NCBI RefSeq assembly: GCF_000026945.1
Contig: NC_012864.1
Coordinates: 1 to 64,000, forward strand
Source of the DNA: Candida dubliniensis CD36
Lineage: Eukaryota; Ascomycota; Pichiomycetes; Serinales; Debaryomycetaceae
Length of the DNA: 64,000 bases
Direction of reading: 5' to 3'
The notes under the pieces are model-generated. The model had not been told where the DNA came from and ran no database searches. It saw only the letters and a list, made by a program, of their open reading frames with translations. Of this stretch, positions 51,053 through 61,196 are shown one piece after another; positions within the stretch are counted from its first letter, which is position 1; each line of letters begins with the position of its first letter. Both the position numbers and the translations under genes were made by a program.

Positions 51053-51820
51053 AATCTGTGTTACTAAATGGAAATAAACAATCAAAAATAAGAATAATCT
51101 TCAAATACCAAGAAAAAGTATTCTATCTTCCTAGCAAGGATTATTCCGACAAACTGGTTGATCAAAAGGCGTTTTTGATAAAATTTTGATAGCAAAAAGA
51201 TTTGTTATACAAAGTATTCAGTATAAGGAAGAAAATTTTTTTTGTATTTTTTTTTTTTAAGTTCGATTTTTTTTTTCTTTCCTTAGGTTGGGAGACAAAA
51301 ATTTGTCTAATTTGAATGAAGCACACGACATCAGCCTACCAGCCATGTCTGTGACAATGATGATAATAACTGTCAATGTGAAATATAAACCATAAGCTTC
51401 ATCGATTGCAAACCTTTTTGTCAAACCATAGCGTGTAAGCAACAGTAAGAATGTGTATGTGGATCTATGTTTGTGTTTTACTTTTATCCACTCGCCAAAG
51501 ACAATTAAAAACTGTTGCCGGTACCACATCGAGGTTAGCATCATCATGCACCTGTTGCCTGAATTAGTAAGCCCTGTTACTGCTTCTATGGGAACCCTTG
51601 TACAGCATGAACATACCAAGCAAAACTGAAAGAGCTAATCTGGAACAATGCTTCATTGCGCCGAGTATTAACTTTAGAAACATAATCCATCGACTCGTCT
51701 TTTTTTTTTTTTTTTTTTTGTCACAACTCCCCCTTTAGAGATACTGTCAGTCCGCGACAAACAAAATCTTAGTTGTAGTAGAAACTTGTGTTCCAGTTTG
51801 CTATACCTACCCAGGTCAAT
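51053..51820. other. Divergent BRE1 / ROT2 intergenic region
   Basis: Holds the promoters of both genes. A minus-strand open frame at 51257-51619 has no ATG at its start; from the first internal ATG it would give about 96 residues with one hydrophobic stretch (LTVIIIIVTDMAG). I consider it doubtful. A 19-base poly(T) run lies near 51701-51719, about 100 bp upstream of the ROT2 ATG. Confidence 0.4.
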
Positions 51821-54424
51821 ATGAAATTATTCCTATGTATAATTTTTATAATTGCATCAGCTAATGCTGTGAAAGAGTACTTGTTTAAATCATGCAGCCA
51901 ATCTGGGTTTTGCCATAGGAATAGACACTATGCCACAGAAGTTTCCAACAGTAAAAACTTTCAATCTCCTTATTCTATAGACTCGATTCAAGTTGACAAT
52001 GATACAATCACTGGTATCGTGTTTAAACACTTGCCACAGTTAGAACATCCAATCCAGCTTCCATTTGAAATTAGTATAATTGAAGATAATTTTCGATTCA
52101 AATTGACGGAAAAACAGAATATAGTCACCAAAAACGTCAACCCAGTAAGATACAACGAAACAGAGAAATTGGCATTTAAACAAGGTGTCAAGAAAAGTAA
52201 GGGTTTTGATGTCTCATTGAGAGATAATGAAGCCAGCATTATCTATGGTGAGCATGAAGTTTTGATACAGTATCATCCAATTGTGTTTGTTTTCAAGTAC
52301 GCTGGTAAAGAGCAATTGAGAATTAACGATAAACAGTTCCTAAACATCGAGCACCGAAGATTAAAAGACGAAAATGAAACTAACATGTTACCTCAAGAGT
52401 CTGATTTCAACATGTTTTCAGACTCGTTTCAAGATTCAAAGTTTGACAGTTTGCCGTTGGGACCCGAATCCATTGGTCTTGATTTTACCTTGAGGGGATT
52501 TTCAAATTTGTACGGTATTCCAGAACACGCAGACTCCTTATTATTAAAAGATACCACTTCTGGTGAACCTTATAGATTGTACAATGTTGATATTTTTGAG
52601 TATGAACCCAATTCGAGATTGCCCATGTATGGCTCTATTCCGTTAGTTGTTGCAGCAAAACCCGATGTTTCAATTGGTATTTTTTGGTTAAACAGTGCCG
52701 ACACATATGTTGATATTCACAAGAGTAAGAGCTCCACTGTTCATTGGATGTCAGAAAACGGAATTTTGGATTTCATTGTGATTATTGAAAAGAGTCCTGC
52801 TATGGTCAATCAGCAGTACGGAAAAGTGACGGGGAACACCCAATTACCTCCATTATTCTCTTTGGGGTACCATCAATGTAGATGGAACTACAACGACGAA
52901 AAAGACGTCTTGGAGGTGCACGCAAAGTTTGACGAGTATGAAATTCCGTATGACACCATTTGGTTAGATATAGAATACACTGACGAAAAGAAATATTTCA
53001 CTTGGCATAAAGAGAACTTTGCTACACCCGAAAAAATGCTTCGGGAATTGGATCGAACAGGAAGAAATTTAGTGGCAATCATCGACCCCCATATTAAAAC
53101 TGGATACGAAGTCAGCGATGAGATTATCAAAAAGGGATTGACAATGAAAGACTCCAACAACGAAACATACTATGGACACTGCTGGCCCGGAGAGTCTGTT
53201 TGGATTGACACCTTGAATCCAAACTCTCAAAACTTTTGGGACAAGAAGCACAAAGAGTTTATGACTCCAGCGCCCAACCTTCACTTGTGGAATGATATGA
53301 ATGAGCCGTCGGTATTCAATGGCCCAGAGACTAGTGCACCAAAAGATAATTTGCATTTTGGGCAATGGGAACACCGTTCTGTACATAATGTGTTTGGTTT
53401 ATCGTATCATGAAGCAACATTCGATTCACTTCTCAACAGATCACCTGAAAGACGGCCGTTTATTTTGACAAGATCCTACTTTGCTGGCTCACAAAGAACC
53501 GCGGCCATGTGGACAGGTGATAATATGTCGAAATGGGAGTATCTAAAGATATCAATTCCCATGGTTTTAACTTCAAATGTTGTTGGCATGCCATTTGCAG
53601 GTGCTGACGTTGGCGGGTTTTTCGGAAACCCATCGAACGAGTTGTTGACTCGTTGGTACCAAACTGGTATTTGGTACCCATTTTTCAGAGCCCATGCACA
53701 CATTGATTCAAGAAGAAGAGAGCCATGGTTGGCAGGTGAGCCATACACACAGTACATTAGAGATGCAATTAGATTAAGGTACGCATTGTTGCCATTGTTC
53801 TATACTAGTTTCTACGAAGCATCAAAGACTGGAACACCAGTTTTAAAACCGGTATTTTATGAAAGCACACATAAATCAGATAGTTATGCAATTGATGATG
53901 AATTTTTCATTGGGGATTCAGGACTATTGGTGAAGCCAGTAACAGATGAAGGTGCAAAAGATATTGAATTTTATTTGCCAGATGATAAAGTTTATTATGA
54001 TTTTACAAACGGAATTTTACAAGGAGTTTATAAGGGTGGTAAAAAACCTGTTCAGCTTAGTGATATACCGATGCTTTTGAAGGGCGGATCCATTATCCCC
54101 ATGAAAAATCGCTACAGAAGATCCTCAAAATTGATGAAATCCGACCCTTACACCTTGATAATTGCTTTGGACAAAAAAGGGTCTGCTTCTGGTACACTTT
54201 ACGTTGATGACGGTGAAACTTTCGCTCAGGGAACAGAAGTTGCCTTTACTGTTAACAATAATATCATTAGTGCCAAGAAGATTGGACCAACTGCATCGAT
54301 CCCAATTGAAAAAATAATCGTGGCATCGGAGGGGAAAACTACTACGTTGAAGAATCCTAAACTAGACATCTACCTGGACTGGAGTCTCCGCTTTAGTTTT
54401 GGAATCGACCACGACGAACTATAA
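51821..54424 (+). CDS. ROT2: Glucosidase II catalytic (alpha) subunit
   Basis: 867 residues. The ATG at 51821 gives a clear signal peptide (MKLFLCIIFIIASANAVKEY); a GTG-initiated extension upstream would bury it and is rejected. ER-luminal GH31 enzyme trimming the two inner glucoses from N-glycans. An N-terminal beta-rich part is followed by YHQCRWNY, the catalytic nucleophile motif WNDMNE (Asp492), MWTGDNMSKWEYLK (acid/base region), VGMPFAGADVGGFFGNP and RAHAHIDSRRREPW. All are typical of ER glucosidase II. The 3' end overlaps SLX1 by 6 bp on the opposite strand. It complements the GPI and glycoprotein functions of GAA1 in the same window only by chance of location. Confidence 0.94.
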   Translation: MKLFLCIIFIIASANAVKEYLFKSCSQSGFCHRNRHYATEVSNSKNFQSPYSIDSIQVDNDTITGIVFKHLPQLEHPIQLPFEISIIEDNFRFKLTEKQNIVTKNVNPVRYNETEKLAFKQGVKKSKGFDVSLRDNEASIIYGEHEVLIQYHPIVFVFKYAGKEQLRINDKQFLNIEHRRLKDENETNMLPQESDFNMFSDSFQDSKFDSLPLGPESIGLDFTLRGFSNLYGIPEHADSLLLKDTTSGEPYRLYNVDIFEYEPNSRLPMYGSIPLVVAAKPDVSIGIFWLNSADTYVDIHKSKSSTVHWMSENGILDFIVIIEKSPAMVNQQYGKVTGNTQLPPLFSLGYHQCRWNYNDEKDVLEVHAKFDEYEIPYDTIWLDIEYTDEKKYFTWHKENFATPEKMLRELDRTGRNLVAIIDPHIKTGYEVSDEIIKKGLTMKDSNNETYYGHCWPGESVWIDTLNPNSQNFWDKKHKEFMTPAPNLHLWNDMNEPSVFNGPETSAPKDNLHFGQWEHRSVHNVFGLSYHEATFDSLLNRSPERRPFILTRSYFAGSQRTAAMWTGDNMSKWEYLKISIPMVLTSNVVGMPFAGADVGGFFGNPSNELLTRWYQTGIWYPFFRAHAHIDSRRREPWLAGEPYTQYIRDAIRLRYALLPLFYTSFYEASKTGTPVLKPVFYESTHKSDSYAIDDEFFIGDSGLLVKPVTDEGAKDIEFYLPDDKVYYDFTNGILQGVYKGGKKPVQLSDIPMLLKGGSIIPMKNRYRRSSKLMKSDPYTLIIALDKKGSASGTLYVDDGETFAQGTEVAFTVNNNIISAKKIGPTASIPIEKIIVASEGKTTTLKNPKLDIYLDWSLRFSFGIDHDEL

Positions 54425-55279
54425 TTGTGTAATTGCTAAATGAAGGGAATCTTGAACCACATAATGACGTAGTCTTGTAGATACTTTTATAATGTCTGAC
54501 CAATCTAGTTTCTGGCCACATGTAGTGCAAGTGACAGACTTTGGGACCATAGCAGGACCTCGTTGTCTTGCTATACAACTTAAATGAAAGGCATGGTCAC
54601 CACAAATACCAATTAATGGATAATTTCCTTTTGCTAGGTAATTTGATAATTCTTCTCGAGATGAAATGTTTGGGGTACTGTCTTTGAAATAGTCGATGGA
54701 TGCCTTGCATACCATACAATCCAACTGCTTACCAAGCAATATATTCTTTGCATCTTCAATATCAATTTCTTGTATGGAATTACAGAATTCGTCAAATTTA
54801 AAGAGGGTACAGGGAACATTGCATTCGATCTTGTGTTTATTCTCCACCCACATTCGATAGACTTCCTCATCGAATATTGCAATTTTCAATGACATCTTGT
54901 CAAATGATGTTGTTAATAGTCGTATGTTGGCAAGCTTCAGATGCATTGAAGATTGGCGTGAACTACTCGTTATTCTAGCGTCATTGTTAATATGTCTAGT
55001 TTGGTAAGCATGTTGTAGGGAATGTTCAAACTGCAAAGCTGCTATACGTGATGGGAAACCGTGAACTAAAACTACCATGGTCCAGGGTCTAGATCCGTCT
55101 TTCTTGGTACGGTATGCACCACCAACTTTCAAATCACCATTGTGTTGTCGTAGTCTCCGCTTTGGGTCAGGGGTCGATCCAATGTACGTTCTCCTAGGTT
55201 TTGGAATGGATTTCAATATATAGACTCCATAAAATGATGGTACCAAATGTAATGCTGGCTTGTCGTTTGTTTGTGACAT
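54419..55279 (-). CDS. SLX1: Structure-specific endonuclease subunit Slx1
   Basis: 286 residues from ATG at 55277-55279 (MSQTNDKP). Catalytic partner of Slx4 at branched DNA and rDNA forks. The GIY-YIG nuclease domain is near residues 18-100: FYGVYILKS, RTYIGSTPDPKRRLRQHN, GGAYRTKKDGSRPW, VHGFPSRIAALQFEHSLQ with the catalytic Arg and Glu. The C-terminal zinc finger follows (CMVCKASID ... CGDHAFHLSCIA ... TCTTCGQKLDW), the RING/PHD-like C4HC3 pattern of Slx1. It converges on ROT2 with a 6-bp overlap. Confidence 0.92.
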   Translation of the reverse strand: MSQTNDKPALHLVPSFYGVYILKSIPKPRRTYIGSTPDPKRRLRQHNGDLKVGGAYRTKKDGSRPWTMVVLVHGFPSRIAALQFEHSLQHAYQTRHINNDARITSSSRQSSMHLKLANIRLLTTSFDKMSLKIAIFDEEVYRMWVENKHKIECNVPCTLFKFDEFCNSIQEIDIEDAKNILLGKQLDCMVCKASIDYFKDSTPNISSREELSNYLAKGNYPLIGICGDHAFHLSCIARQRGPAMVPKSVTCTTCGQKLDWSDIIKVSTRLRHYVVQDSLHLAITQL

Positions 55280-56085
55280 TGTTTCAAGTAAAAATCTTTG
55301 ACGAGTGGCCAAACTATTTTTTATTCTCCTATATTTTTTCTTGTTGGAGGGGGATTGTCTCCTCTCGTTTCAGATTTTCAACGGGAAAGACATCAAGTAA
55401 GGGGCACAAAAAAAAAAAATTTTTTAGACAAACCATGTTACATTGCATATAAATAAATTAGATGTTACAAAACAACAAAAATAGGTACGAAAATGATTAG
55501 TATTTGGTTGATTAGAGAGATATACGTAGCTTGGTCTGTGTAGATTTCTTTGCTTGGAGACAAAAAATGATGTGCTTGCTAGTCCCCTGGAATATTCTTT
55601 TTAATGTAGGACCAATATTGCTTATGAATAGAACTTGGAAACAAGATAAACCAAAAGTAAGATTCGAGGCGGAAGGAAAACTTGAAACTGAGAGTAATCT
55701 ATTAAACCCAATGCAGAATAGCTTAATGGCAACAATTTACACCTAATGTTCCTTAATATCCGTGTAATTCTGTCTCTATTTAGTGGTGATCGTTTTAGAA
55801 TACGGTAGTGTATATGTTACAAAAAAGAAGAAGATTCTGTTGGATTGTAGCTCCATGGCTTTACATCTCTTGTATATCGGTTTGGGTGTAGAAAATATAA
55901 ATGTGGTTTATTTTTTCTCAATTTTCCTTCCCCTTAGTGTTTCTACAATAAAAACAAAGGAAAAATAAAACAAATATTAGAGCATCTGTCCCATAAATCT
56001 GTTTAAGAACAGCACCTCAATTCACTGACAAATATTATTTACCCCCCCCCCCCCCCCTTGCGTATTCCCTGTTCATGTATAATAA
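55280..56085. other. SLX1 to SKN7 divergent intergenic region
   Basis: 806 bp with no ATG-initiated frame I can support; plus-strand frames at 55531-55746 and 55783-55968 are short and lack features. A run of 16 C (56042-56057) lies 28 to 44 bp upstream of the SKN7 ATG. Poly(A)-AATTTTTT occurs near 55408-55425 upstream of SLX1. No tRNA was seen. Confidence 0.45.
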
Positions 56086-57777
56086 ATGTCTTCATTGCAA
56101 CAACCAATACCCCCAAACTCAACGCTTGCGACAACGGCGAGCTCCAACCAAAGTGGCTCTAACGATTTTGTCAAGAAATTGTTTCTAATGCTACAGGAAG
56201 ATAGTTATAAAGAAGTTGTACGATGGACTGCCAAAGGTGATAGCTTTGTAGTTCTTAACACCAACGAGTTTACCAAGGATATACTACCAAAGCATTTCAA
56301 ACATTCAAACTTTGCCAGTTTTGTGCGCCAATTGAACAAGTATGATTTCCATAAAGTAAAGATCTCAAACGAAGCAAAGGCCACCTACCCATATGGGGAA
56401 GATGCTTGGGAATTCAAACACCCTGAATTTAGAATAAATGATGCCGATGCATTGGAAAATATCAAAAGGAAAGGACCAACATCGAAAAAGGCCGCCTCTT
56501 CAAATGTTACCATCAAAACAGAAGCAAATAATAACGGAACCCAGCCTACGTGCAATCACAATTATTCGCAACTCGTTTCAACAACAAATCATTTAAAGGA
56601 ACAAGTTGAAAGTCTAAAGAAAGATAAGCATAGCTTGTACCAAGAGATTAGTGTGTTGGAGAGAAAATACAAAACAGTGGTTGAAAACATTGTTGCAATC
56701 AATACATTCAATGAAAGGTATTACAGTTCGATGAACGTATTGATGAATTCCCTAGTACAAAACGGAATGAAGTTGCCTCCCTTGGATTTCCCGCCTCCAG
56801 TCCAGTTGGGCCCTGACTCTGGGATAGGTAGTAATTTAGGTCCATTATCATCGGACACATCATTACCCAGTATATCTCATCATCTTCAGTCACCTTTGCT
56901 GCATCATCAACAATTATTGAATCGAACCATACGTCCAATTTCGAATCCTATAGACGGAATACCTTTGGGCAAACCTCAAGTTCAGCAGCAACAACTGCCA
57001 CTTGGACAGAATCTTCCGGCACCAATTGCAACACCATCAGCAGTCCCTTTCCTGGAAGGGTCATCCTCAAGTATTCAAGCCCCGACCCCAGGACAGTTGC
57101 CACACCCAGTTGCTCAACCGCCACCGCCACCACCAGCACCACTACCACAGCAACAGCCATTAGCACCAGCACCGCCGCCAACAGCAACAGCAGCATCTAC
57201 ATCACAAATCCCTACTGCACCTGCACCTCCAACGCAGCAACAAGTAGGGACAAGCTCTTCGAGTATTCCTACAATATCACCCAAATCCCAAGGAATCGTC
57301 GTTAGTAACTCTGCTTCTCCAAATGCGTCGTCCCAGATCAATACGATTAGTGTGCCCAATCCAAAGTTTCATGTTTTACTAGTGGAAGATGATAATGTTT
57401 GCATTCAATTGTGTCGCAAGTTTCTCGTAAAGTATGGATGTCTGGTTACTGTTGTAACCGATGGTTTGAATGCTATATCAACAGTGGAGCACACCAAGTA
57501 TGATTTGGTGTTGATGGATATTGTTATGCCAAATCTAGATGGAGCAACTGCCACAAGTGTGATTCGTTCTTTCGATACAAAAACCCCAATCATTGCAATG
57601 ACGGGAAATATAGAGGATAACGATTTGGTAACATATTTGCAGAATGGGATGTCGGATATTTTGGCCAAGCCATTTACGAAGGATGATTTATATGCTATGT
57701 TGTCGAAGCATTTATTAGATCCTAAAGAAAATAAACAAGATAATGAACCTACGGTGAAGAAACAGAAGTTGAATTAA
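56086..57777 (+). CDS. SKN7: Response regulator transcription factor Skn7
   Basis: 563 residues. Nuclear two-component regulator for oxidative and cell-wall stress and filamentation. An HSF-type DNA-binding domain is at about residues 26-120 (FVKKLFLMLQEDSYKEVVRW, LPKHFKHSNFASFVRQLNKY, FHKVKI). A coiled coil near 165-200 is followed by a long Pro/Gln/Ala-rich linker (PPPPPPAPLPQQQPLAPAPPP). The receiver domain runs from about 427 to 545: HVLLVEDDN, phosphoacceptor Asp478 in VLMDIVMP, the switch Thr in IAMTGN and the Lys in LAKPFTKDD. All phosphorelay residues are present. Ends with a KKQKLN basic tail. The stop overlaps the convergent neighbour's stop (shared TTAA, 57774-57777). Confidence 0.96.
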   Translation: MSSLQQPIPPNSTLATTASSNQSGSNDFVKKLFLMLQEDSYKEVVRWTAKGDSFVVLNTNEFTKDILPKHFKHSNFASFVRQLNKYDFHKVKISNEAKATYPYGEDAWEFKHPEFRINDADALENIKRKGPTSKKAASSNVTIKTEANNNGTQPTCNHNYSQLVSTTNHLKEQVESLKKDKHSLYQEISVLERKYKTVVENIVAINTFNERYYSSMNVLMNSLVQNGMKLPPLDFPPPVQLGPDSGIGSNLGPLSSDTSLPSISHHLQSPLLHHQQLLNRTIRPISNPIDGIPLGKPQVQQQQLPLGQNLPAPIATPSAVPFLEGSSSSIQAPTPGQLPHPVAQPPPPPPAPLPQQQPLAPAPPPTATAASTSQIPTAPAPPTQQQVGTSSSSIPTISPKSQGIVVSNSASPNASSQINTISVPNPKFHVLLVEDDNVCIQLCRKFLVKYGCLVTVVTDGLNAISTVEHTKYDLVLMDIVMPNLDGATATSVIRSFDTKTPIIAMTGNIEDNDLVTYLQNGMSDILAKPFTKDDLYAMLSKHLLDPKENKQDNEPTVKKQKLN

Positions 57778-58397
57778 CAAATATGATGGTATGCCAAATC
57801 ACTAAAAGAAGTACCCCATGCGTCATTTTTATTGGTGTGTAGGTATCGAGAAATCTGTACTTTGTCGAAATACACTGAATCAATGTCATAGGCTATCACT
57901 GGTTCTTTAAATCTCTTTCGGGAAACCCGTGTAAATCCATCGTCTACTTTATTTTCCCCTAAAAGATGTACGATTATAGAAAGAGTGGGATAGTTATCTG
58001 CGAGTTTTTTCTTGGTCAATCTGTCAGTATGAGCTATCACGTCGTTGGCAAGAAAATGCTTTGGTTGATGGGTATTTAGCACTTCCTCAGTTAATTCCAA
58101 GGATGCATGTGGAAGAAAATATAAAGTTTTAGAGCTGTCGCTACTGAATTCTTTCTCAATTGTAAAATCTTTGAGTATCTCACAATCTTTTTCATTGAAA
58201 ACAGGATCATATAAGGAAACCTCTGCATCAAATAAATGCTGCAATTCAATTAATAAGGCTAGCTGGAACCTTGCATTCTTGCTTTCAGAAGGTGAGCCCA
58301 AAGCCAAGCATCTGATAGTTGATATTTGTAAATTTTCCAAAGATAAACTTATATCTTGAAATAGTTTAGAAGTTTTAATAATTTGTCTATAGTCCAT
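57774..58397 (-). CDS. BER1: SRR1-domain protein, Ber1-like
   Basis: 207 residues from ATG at 58395-58397 (MDYRQIIKTSKLF); the longer frame upstream starts in ATT repeats and is not used. The SRR1 core is clear: ISTIRCLALGSPSESKNARF, QLALLIELQHLF, VSLYDPVFNEKDCEIL, TLYFLPHASLEL and HFLANDVIAHTD. Relatives include S. cerevisiae Ber1, linked to microtubule function, and plant SRR1. The molecular activity is unknown, so the symbol is by likeness only. It converges on SKN7 with a 4-bp overlap of stop codons. Confidence 0.7.
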   Translation of the reverse strand: MDYRQIIKTSKLFQDISLSLENLQISTIRCLALGSPSESKNARFQLALLIELQHLFDAEVSLYDPVFNEKDCEILKDFTIEKEFSSDSSKTLYFLPHASLELTEEVLNTHQPKHFLANDVIAHTDRLTKKKLADNYPTLSIIVHLLGENKVDDGFTRVSRKRFKEPVIAYDIDSVYFDKVQISRYLHTNKNDAWGTSFSDLAYHHIC

Positions 58398-58638
58398 ATT
58401 TCTGGTGGTGGGGTTTTGGAGAATTGTATTATGTATAATTATTATTATTATCATTGGAGGAGAGTTAGATTTCAATTAGTTTTCTTTTTTTTTTTTTTTC
58501 TTGTTTCTCCTTGTCCCACAAATTAGAGATGAGAAAAAAAAAAAAAATTCTTCATTTAATAAACTCTTCCCTTTTTCCTTCTTTTTGTAGTCGATTTTCT
58601 CTCTCGATCCCTCAGTGTCCACGTTGTCTTCCCTAAAC

Positions 58639-59853
58639 ATGCGTAAATGCAAAATTTTTGTTGGTTCATCCCATCCCGAATTGGGTCAATTGGTCTGTGA
58701 TAGATTGGGTGTTGAGCCGGCTCCATGTACTTTAAAGAAATTCTCCAATGGTGAGACATCAGTTCAAATTGGAGTTTCAGTTAGAGACGAAGATGTCTAT
58801 ATTATCCAAAGTGGATCACCACACATTAATGATCATATAATGGAGCTTTTGATTTTGATTTCTGCATGTCGTGGTGGATCAGCTAATAAAATTACTGCTG
58901 TGATCCCACAGTTTCCTTATTCCAAGCAATCAAAAATGAAAAAACACAGAGGGGCAATTACCGCGAGGATGTTAGCAAATTTGTTGGTTATGGCTGGTGC
59001 TGATCATGTGGTGTCAATGGATTTGCATGCATCTCAAATGCAAGGGTTTTTCAGTAAGCCAGTGGACAATTTATTTGGTGCACCTACATTGGCACGTTGG
59101 ATCCGTCATCACATCCCAGATTGGGAGAATGCTGTTGTTGTTTCCAAAAACCCAGGTGGTACAAAGCGTGTTACTGCATTGGCAGATTCATTAAAGATTA
59201 ACTTTGCCATGATTCATACTGACAGAAGAAGAACTCAGGATGAATATGCCAAGAAGAAAGAATTGAAACAGGCACAAATCATTGAAGAAGGAGAAGATAA
59301 TATTGTTTCTGAATTGCAAACGGCAAGAGTGGTGCAAGGCCACGTTGTCGATGACGATTATCAAGCAAATGGCACTACTGAACATTTAACCAAAGAAGCT
59401 ATTTTGGACAGTGACGTATTGGGGGGTACTTACGATGCCACTGGCTCTGATGACGAAGATGAGACAACCACATCGAGCGAAGAAAAATTGATTACTTTGG
59501 TTGGTGACGTTAAGGATAAAGTTGCCATTATATTAGACGATATGATAGATAAACCAAACTCGTTCATTGCTGCAGCAGAGCATTTGAGATTGAATTGTGG
59601 TGCCAAAGCTGTTTATGTTGTTGGTACCCATGGTGTTTTCAACGATAAATGCTTAAAAGACTTGACTGATTCCAAATGTATTGATAAAATCGTTGTGACC
59701 AACACCTATCCAATTTCAAAAGAACAAATCGAAAAACACAAAGACAAATTGGTCGTTATAGATGTGTCACCAATCTTTGCAGAATGTATCAGAAGAGATC
59801 ATTTTGGTGAAAGTATTCTGGTTCTTTTTGATAGTTTGTCCAGTATTGAGTAA
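58639..59853 (+). CDS. PRS1: Ribose-phosphate pyrophosphokinase subunit, Prs1 type
   Basis: 404 residues from ATG 58639 (MRKCKIFVGSSHPELG); an upstream GTG is ignored. Forms PRPP from ribose 5-phosphate and ATP. Conserved: ETSVQIGVSVRDEDVYIIQS, PQFPYSKQSKMKKHRGAIT (ATP loop), DHVVSMDLHASQMQGFF with the divalent-cation site. An acidic insert of roughly 90 residues (from EEGEDNIV to TSSEEKL) interrupts the C-terminal half, as in Prs1 of S. cerevisiae. The PRPP loop reads DDMIDKPNS (300-308) instead of the usual DDMIDTAGT, typical of regulatory-type subunits that need a partner. Confidence 0.85.
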   Translation: MRKCKIFVGSSHPELGQLVCDRLGVEPAPCTLKKFSNGETSVQIGVSVRDEDVYIIQSGSPHINDHIMELLILISACRGGSANKITAVIPQFPYSKQSKMKKHRGAITARMLANLLVMAGADHVVSMDLHASQMQGFFSKPVDNLFGAPTLARWIRHHIPDWENAVVVSKNPGGTKRVTALADSLKINFAMIHTDRRRTQDEYAKKKELKQAQIIEEGEDNIVSELQTARVVQGHVVDDDYQANGTTEHLTKEAILDSDVLGGTYDATGSDDEDETTTSSEEKLITLVGDVKDKVAIILDDMIDKPNSFIAAAEHLRLNCGAKAVYVVGTHGVFNDKCLKDLTDSKCIDKIVVTNTYPISKEQIEKHKDKLVVIDVSPIFAECIRRDHFGESILVLFDSLSSIE

Positions 59854-60800
59854 GAGAGGAGAAGAGTGTCCTTATACTATGTATGTTGTGAGTTAAAGAG
59901 AATTCCCCAAAAAAAAAAAAATGTTTGTAAATGTATGAAATGTTATTTATTGTGAAGTATCGTATTCTGATGTCTCTGAGGTCAGCAATGGAGTCTTGCT
60001 TTACGTAACCAGAACGACAGCCCGGATATTGAACAGAGTTCATAGTTTTTCCAGGGAACCATCGGATATAGTGTGCGATTTCTATTGCAAAACAACCCAG
60101 AACACGTGCAAAGGAAATACCAGTACACTAACAAGCAGTTACAGTTTCATTGACGTCAATACTCTCAAATACCAAAATAACGACGCAATTCACCAATCGT
60201 CCTTAAGTCTCTGACATCTCATGATATGTGGGAAACGATTACTATCAAGCAAAGTTCGTGCAAGAATGATCAAAAAAGGAGAAATTGCATTAAATCTATG
60301 AAAGTAGATCTTAAGCAAGTTCATTGTATACTGCACATAAACTTATATATCCGAAATTTCTGGCCGGAGACTAAACGGCAAGAAAAAAAAAAAAACAAAA
60401 CCAGCACGGACAAAAAGATTACAAGCAAGATCATTATCTATTACAGATTGAGAGACCTTCTTGCTGGTAGCAGTAATGATGTATAAAAAGTAGACCATTA
60501 GTGGCCAGTCTATCCGAAATGTATAAATCGAATTAATTGCGACACAGTCTTCTGTGATTTGTTGTTTGGGCCTATAGCGTTTTAGGAAATTGCGGTATTT
60601 TCTTGTCTGTTTTTCTTTTATCTGTTTTTGCACGACTTGGGGTCGTTTGTGTGTGCAATACTTTTTTTTTTTTTTTTTGTCTGTACTTGGCGGTCTTCAC
60701 AGTAGAAAAGAAAAATTCAAAAGAAAAACAAATTAACTTTGCTCTAACTTTTTTTTTTCTTTCTTTCTTTTCTATCAACAATACTTATCACAAGCCAACC
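59854..60800. other. Long upstream region of the wall-protein gene
   Basis: 947 bp without a credible gene. It holds CACGTG at 60103-60108, TATAAAAAG at 60482-60490 and a second TATAAAT near 60523-60529. T-rich and TTTC-rich blocks lie close to the ATG at 60801. A long promoter is common for Candida cell-surface genes. Confidence 0.45.
60482..60490 (+). promoter_or_regulatory. TATA box candidate for the wall-protein gene
   Basis: TATAAAAAG, a consensus TATA element, about 310 bp upstream of the ATG at 60801. A weaker TATAAAT follows near 60523. The distance implies a 5' untranslated leader of 200 bases or more. Confidence 0.4.
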
Positions 60801-61196
60801 ATGAAATTCTCTACTGTTGCCACTGTTTTTGCTATTTCTACATTAGCTGCCGCTAAAGGTGGTGATAAAGATCACAACAAACCTTCCACTATCACTGAAT
60901 ATGTCACTGAAACTACTCACAAGTATGGTCGTTTCGACAAAACCAAAAGACCAGAAGAGCCAAAAGAAACTGGTACCCATAAATACGGTAAATTCAACAA
61001 AACTCCACGTCCAGTTACCAAAACTGTCTTGGTCCAAGATGGTGACATTCCAAAGAAAAGAGAAGCCGTTGTTGCCAGAGATTCTAAGAACTCTTCTTCC
61101 AACTCCACTACCTCTAGTGGTAACAATGGTGTCAGCACTGGTGTCAGCTTGGGTCTTGCTGGTGTTTTAGCTGTTGGTGCTGCTTTGGTCATCTAA
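60801..61196 (+). CDS. Small GPI-anchor candidate cell-wall protein
   Basis: 131 residues from ATG 60801. The signal peptide (MKFSTVATVFAISTLAAAKG) would be cut after the Ala run. The mature part has TITEYVTETTHKYGRF and two copies of THKYG(R/K)F(D/N)KT(K/P)RP (near residues 43-53 and 64-74). A KKREAV dibasic site is a possible Kex2 cleavage point, and DSKNSSSNSTTSSGNNG provides Ser/Thr for O-mannosylation. The C-terminus is GVSLGLAGVLAVGAALVI, a hydrophobic GPI signal after a small-residue omega site (SGNNG). I do not recognise the gene name. Function in the wall is inference. Confidence 0.72.
   Translation: MKFSTVATVFAISTLAAAKGGDKDHNKPSTITEYVTETTHKYGRFDKTKRPEEPKETGTHKYGKFNKTPRPVTKTVLVQDGDIPKKREAVVARDSKNSSSNSTTSSGNNGVSTGVSLGLAGVLAVGAALVI

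Noticed and set aside
51257..51619. 120-residue minus-strand frame between BRE1 and ROT2
   Set aside because: No ATG at its start, low-complexity end, lies in a promoter region; only a weak possibility remains.
51788..51820. Longer start for ROT2
   Set aside because: It begins with GTG and would place residues before a clear signal peptide that starts at the ATG at 51821.
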